Translations under genes and position numbers: made by a program | Assembly: GCA_021297815.1 (NCBI GenBank) | Contig: JAJTGK010000036.1 | Span: 1 to 37,362 of the forward strand | DNA length: 37,362 nt | From: Planctomycetaceae bacterium | GTDB lineage: Bacteria; Planctomycetota; Phycisphaerae; Phycisphaerales; SM1A02 | Direction of reading: 5' to 3' | Shown here: one piece after another, positions 32,359 to 37,362 of the stretch | Layout of the letters: the number at the start of each line of letters is the position of its first letter | How positions within the stretch are numbered: position 1 is the stretch's first letter | Notes under the pieces: generated by a model | The model's input: the letters and a program-made list of their open reading frames with translations, nothing else | What the model was told of the DNA's origin: nothing | The model's database searches: none

Positions 32359-33306
32359 TCACGCGACCATCGGCAGCGGCTCGTTCGACACGCGGTTGCG
32401 ACCCGCGCGCTTCGCGGCGTAGAGCGCCTGGTCGGCGCGCGACACCAGCAGGTCCTTCGTCGGTTCGCCCGTGAGGTGCAGCATGTTGGTGACCTCGGCG
32501 ATGCCGAAGCTCGCGGTGAGCACAAGGTCGGGGTAGCGCCGCCAGCGATGCGCCTCGAACGCCGCGCGGATGCGCTCGGCGACCTCGGTGGCCTCGGCCA
32601 GCACCGTGTTCGGCAGGATGATCCCGAACTCCTCGCCGCCGTAGCGGCACGGCACATCGCTTGCGCGGCTCGTGCCGAGGATCTGCGCGAACTGCGCCAG
32701 GACCTCGTCGCCGAACGGATGGCCGTAGCGGTCGTTCACGCTCTTGAAGTGGTCGATGTCGCACATCACGAGCGACAGCGCGCGCCCGTGCCTGCGCGCC
32801 TCGCTGAACTCCGCGTTCAGCCGCTGCTCGAAGTACGAGCGGTTCCACAGCGCCGTCAGGCCGTCGAGCTGCGCGCGCTGCGCAAGCATGCGCAGCAGCG
32901 TCTGGATGCGGATCGCCGAGCGCAGGCGCGCCTTGAGCTCCGCGATCTCGAACGGCTTCGCGATGAAGTCGATCGCGCCGAGGTCGAGGCAGCGCACGCG
33001 GTCCATCGTCTCGCAGTTGGCGCTGATGAAGATCACCGCGATGTCGTGCGTCGCGGCATCCTCCTTCAGCCGGGCGAGAAGCTCGAAGCCGTCCGTCCCG
33101 TCAAGGTCGATGTCGAGCAGGATCACCTCGGGCTGCAGCGTGCGCGCGAGCTCATGACCCGCCTTCGCGTCGGCCGCGCAGTGGATCTCCATCTGCTCGA
33201 GCTGCAGCCTTGTGCGCAGCAGGCGATGGATCAGCTCGCTGTCGTCGATCACGAGGACACGCGGCGTGCGCGAACGGAACTCGGGCATGAACGCGGAGAG
33301 ATTCAC
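32359..33306 (-). CDS. Response regulator with diguanylate cyclase (GGDEF) output
   Basis: This 315-residue protein has a receiver domain (about 14-135) with the acidic pair Asp21/Asp22, phosphoacceptor Asp65, Ser95 and Lys117, joined by a helix to a GGDEF domain (about 148-312). The active site is GGEEF (223-227) and an RxxD inhibition site (RASD, 214-217) lies five residues upstream, so the enzyme should make c-di-GMP and be product-inhibited. DIDHFKSVNDRYGHPFGDEVL is the substrate-binding region. It starts with GTG at 33306, overlapping the preceding Hpt gene (GTGA). Architecture matches PleD/WspR-like proteins with one receiver. It is predicted to be activated by phosphotransfer from the coupled Hpt protein. 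Confidence 0.92.
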   Translation of the reverse strand: MNLSAFMPEFRSRTPRVLVIDDSELIHRLLRTRLQLEQMEIHCAADAKAGHELARTLQPEVILLDIDLDGTDGFELLARLKEDAATHDIAVIFISANCETMDRVRCLDLGAIDFIAKPFEIAELKARLRSAIRIQTLLRMLAQRAQLDGLTALWNRSYFEQRLNAEFSEARRHGRALSLVMCDIDHFKSVNDRYGHPFGDEVLAQFAQILGTSRASDVPCRYGGEEFGIILPNTVLAEATEVAERIRAAFEAHRWRRYPDLVLTASFGIAEVTNMLHLTGEPTKDLLVSRADQALYAAKRAGRNRVSNEPLPMVA

Positions 33307-33677
33307 GCGTCGTCTCCCGTGCGGATCGCGCGGCGGCAGGTCGAGATCAGGTCCTCGGCCTTCTCGCGGACCACCGAGACGGCGGCCTCCTCGGCAAGTC
33401 CGTCGTCGGCACGCATCGAGCGAACATGCTCCTCGAGGCGCTTCGCCGCATCGCCGATCGGCGCGAATCCGTAACCGCCCGCGCTTCCCGAGAGCTGGTG
33501 CGCCAGCGTGTGCAGGCGCGCCGCATCGCACGCGTCGAGCGCGGCGCGCAGGGCATGCATGCGCCGCTCGAGGTCGCCGACGAAGTAGTCGACGAGCTCG
33601 CGCATCTCCGGATCGTCGGAGAAGGTGCTGCGAAGCGACGGCTCGCCAAGGCTGCGGCGGGCGCTGGAATCGTCCAT
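33303..33677 (-). CDS. Hpt (histidine phosphotransfer) domain protein
   Basis: A free-standing 124-residue Hpt protein: a helical bundle with the phospho-acceptor motif LHTLAHQLSGSAGGYGF, where His60 is the predicted phosphorylation site. Hpt proteins pass phosphate from hybrid histidine kinases to response regulators. It is translationally coupled by 4 bp to the receiver/diguanylate cyclase gene, so that protein is the likely partner. No histidine kinase is encoded nearby; the kinase must be elsewhere. The start at 33677 gives a complete domain; the longer frame to 34073 overlaps the MBL gene in antisense. Confidence 0.88.
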   Translation of the reverse strand: MDDSSARRSLGEPSLRSTFSDDPEMRELVDYFVGDLERRMHALRAALDACDAARLHTLAHQLSGSAGGYGFAPIGDAAKRLEEHVRSMRADDGLAEEAAVSVVREKAEDLISTCRRAIRTGDDA

Positions 33678-33870
33678 GCCCGTTCTATCGGGCGTCGCGT
33701 CGGCCGAATTCGCCCAAGCCGCGCGGCAGGCGCCGCCACGCCTCCTTCCGCACCGCGCAGACCTCATCGTCGGCACAGACCGAACTCGTTGCGCCGCCAT
33801 GCGGCGGGCGCTACTCTTTGCCTCCCCATTCGCCAAGGCCGCGTGAAAGCGCTGCCCAAGGAGTTCCGCA

Positions 33871-34917
33871 GTGCTTCCAAGCCCCCCCGCCCGCGAGGGC
33901 CAGCTCGGCTTCCTCCATCTCCCGCCGTACCGCGTGCAGGGAATCAGCGTCGCCGGCGAGCAGACCGTCATCCAGGTGCCCGAGCTCGACCTTGTCTTCG
34001 ACATGGGCCAGTGCACGCGCGCGTCGCTCAGCTCGCCCATCGTCGCGCTCACCCACGCGCACATGGACCACATCGGCGGCCTGCCCTACTGGTTCAGCCA
34101 GCGCTACTTCCAGAAGATCGGCGGCGAGACGCACATGCCCGACCGCGCCGACGGCAAGCCGCGCGTGCCCGTCGGCCGCTGCGTGTGCCACCCCGAGATC
34201 GAGCCGCATCTGCGCGCCATGATGCGTTCGTGGGAGCCGCTCGAACGCCAGCGGACCCCGTATGAGTTCGTCGCGCTCGCGCCCGACGCCGACCTCGACA
34301 TCAAGCCGAACATCCTCCTGCGCGCGATCGCCACCAAGCACACGGTGCCGAGCCTCGGCTTCGCCGCCCTCGAGCGCCGCAGCAAGCTGCGTGACGAGTT
34401 CCGCGACATGCCGCAGGAAAAGCTGCGCGAACTCCGCGAGAAGGGCGTCGAGATCACGCGCCGCATGGAGATTCCGCTGGTCGCCTACACAGGCGACACC
34501 GCGCCAGGCGACTTCCTCGGGCGCGACGAGTTCGCCGAGGCGCGCATCGTGATCGCCGAGTGCACCTTCTACGAGCCCGACCACAACGAGCGCGCACGCA
34601 CGGGCATGCACCTGCATGTCGACGACATCGTGCGGCTCCTCAAGGTGTGGAAGGCCGAGCATGTCGTGCTCGTCCACGCGTCGCGCCGCACGACGATCCA
34701 TTACGCGCGCGAGCGGCTGCAGGAACTCGCGGGCGACGACTTCCAGCGCATCCATCTGCTCATGGACCACCGCACGAACCGCGCGCGCTACGAGCGGCAG
34801 CTCGCGGCCGCCGAGGCGGCGCAGCGCGGCTCCGAAACGCCCGCACATGTCGAGCGCGAGGGCGGCGACCCTGCGGCTCCGAGCACGGACGCGGGCGAAA
34901 GTCAAGACGCTTCCTGA
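33871..34917 (+). CDS. Metallo-beta-lactamase-fold hydrolase, RNase Z-like
   Basis: The 348-residue product has the MBL zinc motif THAHMDHIGG (His62, His64, Asp66, His67), followed by YTGDTAPGD with the bridging Asp and AECTFYEPDHNERARTGMHLHVDDI with a further His pair, and VLVHASRRT late. The TH-x-H-x-DH-x-GGL and second-metal segments match the RNase Z / ElaC branch. It may process RNA 3' ends, though RNase Z exosites cannot be verified here; related uncharacterised hydrolases exist in planctomycetes. The tail (about 300-348) is a low-complexity acidic extension. GTG start at 33871 has AAGGAG seven bases upstream. It precedes dnaA by 257 bp on the same strand. Confidence 0.8.
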   Translation: MLPSPPAREGQLGFLHLPPYRVQGISVAGEQTVIQVPELDLVFDMGQCTRASLSSPIVALTHAHMDHIGGLPYWFSQRYFQKIGGETHMPDRADGKPRVPVGRCVCHPEIEPHLRAMMRSWEPLERQRTPYEFVALAPDADLDIKPNILLRAIATKHTVPSLGFAALERRSKLRDEFRDMPQEKLRELREKGVEITRRMEIPLVAYTGDTAPGDFLGRDEFAEARIVIAECTFYEPDHNERARTGMHLHVDDIVRLLKVWKAEHVVLVHASRRTTIHYARERLQELAGDDFQRIHLLMDHRTNRARYERQLAAAEAAQRGSETPAHVEREGGDPAAPSTDAGESQDAS

Positions 34918-34988
34918 GATCGATTTTCCGACTCGTCGCGCCGACGATCGCGCTTCCTGAGGCGTGAGCGCGGTTCGCGCCGAGAGTG

Positions 34989-35017
34989 TTGACGCTCCGC
35001 GCACGCGCCTCTATCGT
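34989..35017 (+). promoter_or_regulatory. Predicted sigma-70-type promoter of dnaA
   Basis: TTGACG (34989-34994) and TATCGT (35012-35017) are separated by 17 bp, close to the housekeeping consensus. The expected transcription start is about 35024, giving a leader of about 150 bases before dnaA. It sits in the gap after the MBL gene. Confidence 0.55.
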
Positions 35018-35035
35018 CCGCCCCCTTGCGTGGGC

Positions 35036-35063
35036 GGTCCGCACCGGTGGGACGGTGCGGACC
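35036..35063 (+). promoter_or_regulatory. 10-bp inverted repeat in the dnaA leader
   Basis: GGTCCGCACC and its complement GGTGCGGACC flank eight bases, immediately after the predicted dnaA promoter. It could be an operator just downstream of the start site or an RNA hairpin in the leader. There is no following T-run, so it is not a standard terminator. Confidence 0.6.
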
Positions 35064-35174
35064 AACTTCAAAGACCCTCAGGCCTGCCAGCGGGGCCTTC
35101 AACTTGCGCGGCGCGAGCCGCGGCGGAACAGCGTCGAAGCATCGACGGCGCGAAGCCGTGCGTCGGGAGATTTC

Positions 35175-36539
35175 ATGAAGGACATCGAGCCAGGCTTCCG
35201 TGAAGCGCTCATCGGATACCTGCGGAAGCACCACTCCGAGATCTGCCGCCACTGGTTCGACGACATCGAGCCGTCGCAGATCAAGGACGGCGTGCTTCGC
35301 CTCGTGGTGCGCGAACCCGTGCAGCTGCGCTACCTGCAGCGCCTCGGCGGCACCTACTTCACCGAAGCGGCGCAGAATGTGACGGGCCGCCTGCTCGTCG
35401 TGCGCTTCGTGAGCCCCGAGGACGAGGCGAGGTTCGAGGCGAAGGGCACGCTGCCCGCCGCGTCCGACGCCGAATCGGCCGAGCGGCCCGCGTGGCTCGA
35501 CGAGCAGATGCTGCTCAGCCCCGACTACACCTTCGGGTCGTTCATCGTCGGCCCGGGCAACCGGCTCGCGCACGCCGCGGCGCAGGCGGTCGTGGCGAAG
35601 CCCGCGCGCGCGTACAACCCGTTCTTCATCCACAGCGGCGTCGGGCTCGGCAAGACGCACCTGCTGCACGCGATGTGCGACGCGCTCCTCAAGGCGCAGC
35701 CGTCGCTCAAGCTCTGCTATCTCTCGTGCAGCGCGTTCATGGACCTCTTCCACGAGGCCGTGAAGGCGGGCCGCATGACCGACTTCCGCAACCGCTTCCG
35801 CACGGCCGATGTGCTGGTGATCGACGACATCCACTTCCTCTCGAAGCACGAGCAGACGCAGGAGGAGTTCTTCCACACCTTCAATGCGCTCTACCAGCTC
35901 GGAAAGCAGATCATCCTGAGTTCGGACGCCGCACCTAGCGACATCCCCGACCTCGAGGAGCGACTGACCAGCCGCTTCTCGGCGGGCATGGTCGCCCGCA
36001 TCGAGCGTCCGTGCTACGAGACGCGCGTGTCGATCCTGAAGACGAAGGCCGAGCTGCACGGCATGCAGATTCCCGACGATGTTCCCGCGTACATCGCGGC
36101 GAAGGTCGATACGAACATCCGCGAGCTCGAGGGTGCGCTCACCCGCGTGCGCGGCTACGCGATGGCGATGGGTCTTCCGATCACGCTCGAAGTCGCCCGC
36201 CAGGCGATCGACGGCGAGGGTCCGTCGCGCAGCGGCAATGCCCCCAGCCTGCAGGCGATCATCGACAGCGTGACGCGCTACTACGATGTCAAGCTCACCG
36301 ACCTTCTCTCGAAGCGTCGGCACAAGTCGATCGCCATGCCGCGGCAGGTGTGCATGTACCTCGCCCGCAAGCACACCCGCTTCTCGCTCGAGGAGATCGG
36401 CGGCTACTTCGGCGGGCGGGACCACACGACGGTCATGCACGCCGTGCGCACCATCGAGGGCAAGGCGAACGCCGACACCAAGATGCAGGCGGAGCTGGGG
36501 TCGATCGAGCAGGACCTGCTCGAGCGGTCGGGACGCTGA
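35175..36539 (+). CDS. dnaA: Chromosomal replication initiator DnaA
   Basis: This 454-residue protein is DnaA. Domain I is about 1-85; domain II is very short (about 86-110); the AAA+ domain III has Walker A GVGLGKTH (Lys160), Walker B VLVIDDIHFL (213-222), and the sensor/Arg-finger region LEERLTSRFSAGMVARIERP. Domain IV carries the signature SLEEIGGYFGGRDHTTVMHAV for binding DnaA boxes. The start at 35175 follows GGGAGA; a frame open to 34986 would cross the predicted promoter and inverted repeat and is not used. It initiates replication at oriC. It is followed not by dnaN but, convergently, by mutM, with an origin-like gap between. The C-terminus ends at LERSGR. Confidence 0.97.
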   Translation: MKDIEPGFREALIGYLRKHHSEICRHWFDDIEPSQIKDGVLRLVVREPVQLRYLQRLGGTYFTEAAQNVTGRLLVVRFVSPEDEARFEAKGTLPAASDAESAERPAWLDEQMLLSPDYTFGSFIVGPGNRLAHAAAQAVVAKPARAYNPFFIHSGVGLGKTHLLHAMCDALLKAQPSLKLCYLSCSAFMDLFHEAVKAGRMTDFRNRFRTADVLVIDDIHFLSKHEQTQEEFFHTFNALYQLGKQIILSSDAAPSDIPDLEERLTSRFSAGMVARIERPCYETRVSILKTKAELHGMQIPDDVPAYIAAKVDTNIRELEGALTRVRGYAMAMGLPITLEVARQAIDGEGPSRSGNAPSLQAIIDSVTRYYDVKLTDLLSKRRHKSIAMPRQVCMYLARKHTRFSLEEIGGYFGGRDHTTVMHAVRTIEGKANADTKMQAELGSIEQDLLERSGR

Positions 36540-36599
36540 GGTGGCCGAAGGCGGGGTGTTGCCTCGGGGTCCTCTCGGATAACCACCTCCGAATCGCGG

Positions 36600-36900
36600 T
36601 CGCAGCTCTGTGGAAATCCTGTTGGGATGTGTCGATGCCCACGAGGTGGCGCGTGACGAAAGACCTGTCTTTCGGCTGGTGATCAGGTGTGGCAGGTACC
36701 GCTGGCGCAGGGATAGTTCCCTAGGTCGATGCCCGCGACAGACAGATGGAAGTTGATGCACACGGGGCTTGTGGTGCAAGTCTATTCCACATGCATACTT
36801 ACCATGGTTGTTCCGCGGTTTTGCACAGATGAACAGGGTCTCTTACTAAGAAGAGAGAGATATCTTTCCTTACCCTCTGTTCGTGGATCCCTCACGGTTC
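36600..36900. other. oriC: Candidate replication origin (DnaA-box-like sites and AT-richer stretch)
   Basis: The 475-bp gap after dnaA (36540-37014) has no gene but lower GC than anything nearby. It contains DnaA-box-like sites: TTTTGCACA at 36819-36827 (fits TTWTNCACA), one-mismatch sites at 36609-36617 (minus), 36754-36762 and 36783-36791, and an AT-rich run (about 36840-36880, including AGATATCT) that could be an unwinding element. A small hairpin is at 36658-36673. Position beside dnaA and the site cluster support an origin, but the boxes are loose and no GC skew was computed. Confidence 0.5.
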
Positions 36901-37014
36901 CCCTACCGAGAACACGCCATTCGATGGGTTGAATCGACTCGATAACACGGCGTCCAGCGGGGATCCTTGATCGTGCAGCCACCCCCGCCGCGTGTTGCTC
37001 CCAACCCACGCGCA

Positions 37015-37362
37015 TCATGTGGATAAGTGCTGGCAGCGGCGGCAGAAGACCGTCGTTCGGGCCTGCAGCTGGATCTGCTCAAGCGGGTTGCCGCAACCGA
37101 GGCAGGGTTCACCGCCGCGACCGTAGACCCGGTGCTCCTGGACCGCGCCTCCGGGGTTGCCGAAGGCGTCGCGGTAGTCGCGCAGAGTGGACCCGCCCGC
37201 CTCGACGGCGCGGCCGAGGATGCGCCGCACCTCGCGGGCGAGCCGGTTGACCGTTGGCGCGGCCAGGGTGCGCGCGACCGACCGCGGATCGATGCCCGCC
37301 GCGAACAGAGACTCGTCGGCGTAGATGTTTCCGACGCCCGCGACCAGCGTCTGGTCGAGCAG
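37015..37362 (-). CDS. mutM: Formamidopyrimidine-DNA glycosylase, C-terminal part (runs off window)
   Basis: Only the last 115 residues are inside the window; the start lies beyond 37362. The visible part begins at LLDQTLVAGVGNIYADESLF, the helix-two-turn-helix DNA-binding motif, continues through LREVRRIL-type helices and ends with the Fpg zinc finger CLGCGNPLEQIQLQARTTVFCRRC (C-x2-C-x16-C-x2-C). MutM removes 8-oxoguanine and formamidopyrimidines. The N-terminal Pro and Glu catalytic residues are not in view, so activity cannot be confirmed. It faces dnaA convergently. The stop is overlapped by a perfect DnaA box. Confidence 0.93.
   Translation of the reverse strand: MLDQTLVAGVGNIYADESLFAAGIDPRSVARTLAAPTVNRLAREVRRILGRAVEAGGSTLRDYRDAFGNPGGAVQEHRVYGRGGEPCLGCGNPLEQIQLQARTTVFCRRCQHLST
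37018..37026 (-). promoter_or_regulatory. Perfect DnaA box overlapping the end of mutM
   Basis: TGTGGATAA (TTATCCACA on the minus strand) is the exact DnaA-box consensus. On the minus strand it is the final codons Leu-Ser-Thr of mutM, just before the stop. It is the best single DnaA box in the dnaA-mutM gap area. Confidence 0.65.

Noticed and set aside
36729-36932. 67-residue frame after dnaA
   Set aside because: No family features or ribosome site, and it lies across the DnaA-box-like sites.

Overview
The window is about 37 kb of a high-GC bacterial chromosome (most genes look close to 68-70% GC by eye) that reads as a member of the Planctomycetota, most likely the Phycisphaerae. Three things point there: tandem prepilin-like proteins with a conserved FFDGSV motif, a PVC-type secreted dehydrogenase fused to HEAT repeats and a cytochrome c, and a secreted protein ending in the dockerin-like GADLS..LLS.WG repeats common in Phycisphaerae. 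The chromosomal initiator dnaA and an origin-like segment lie at the right end. No tRNA, rRNA, CRISPR array or transposase was recognised.

Layout. 0-7.2 kb: two tandem prepilin-like genes, a HAD phosphatase, a rex-led group (rex, two lipoproteins, an amidase-fold protein), divergent metF, then a palindrome-rich gap and a small hypothetical gene. 7.2-14.1 kb: an ECF sigma factor translationally coupled to a 1210-residue VIT/vWA membrane protein, a divergent second sigma-like gene, a lower-GC dockerin-bearing secreted protein, and a dCMP deaminase-like gene. 14.1-14.6 kb: three 88-bp direct repeats plus an inverted copy. 14.6-26 kb: the PVC dehydrogenase, a PhoD-like phosphatase, and facing it a tightly packed six-gene minus-strand run (transglutaminase-like, YdjC/ChbG-like, GT2, OprP-like porin, doubly anchored lipoprotein, PstS-like). 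26-34 kb: a hypothetical membrane protein, lipA, an M16 peptidase, an HDOD protein, recO, and a coupled Hpt / response-regulator diguanylate cyclase pair. 34-37.4 kb: an MBL-fold hydrolase, dnaA with a promoter and a 10-bp inverted repeat in its leader, a 475-bp AT-richer gap with DnaA-box-like sites, and the 3' end of mutM.

How the genes work together. The PhoD-like phosphatase, the phosphate-selective-type porin and the PstS-like protein suggest phosphate scavenging across the envelope, but no pstCAB permease is present here. The sigma factor/VIT-vWA pair looks like a one-polypeptide envelope sensor with its own sigma factor. The two largest convergent intergenic gaps other than the dnaA-mutM gap are both filled with small hairpins that share a GGC-NNN-GCC centre but have different arms; this is the least explained signal in the window.
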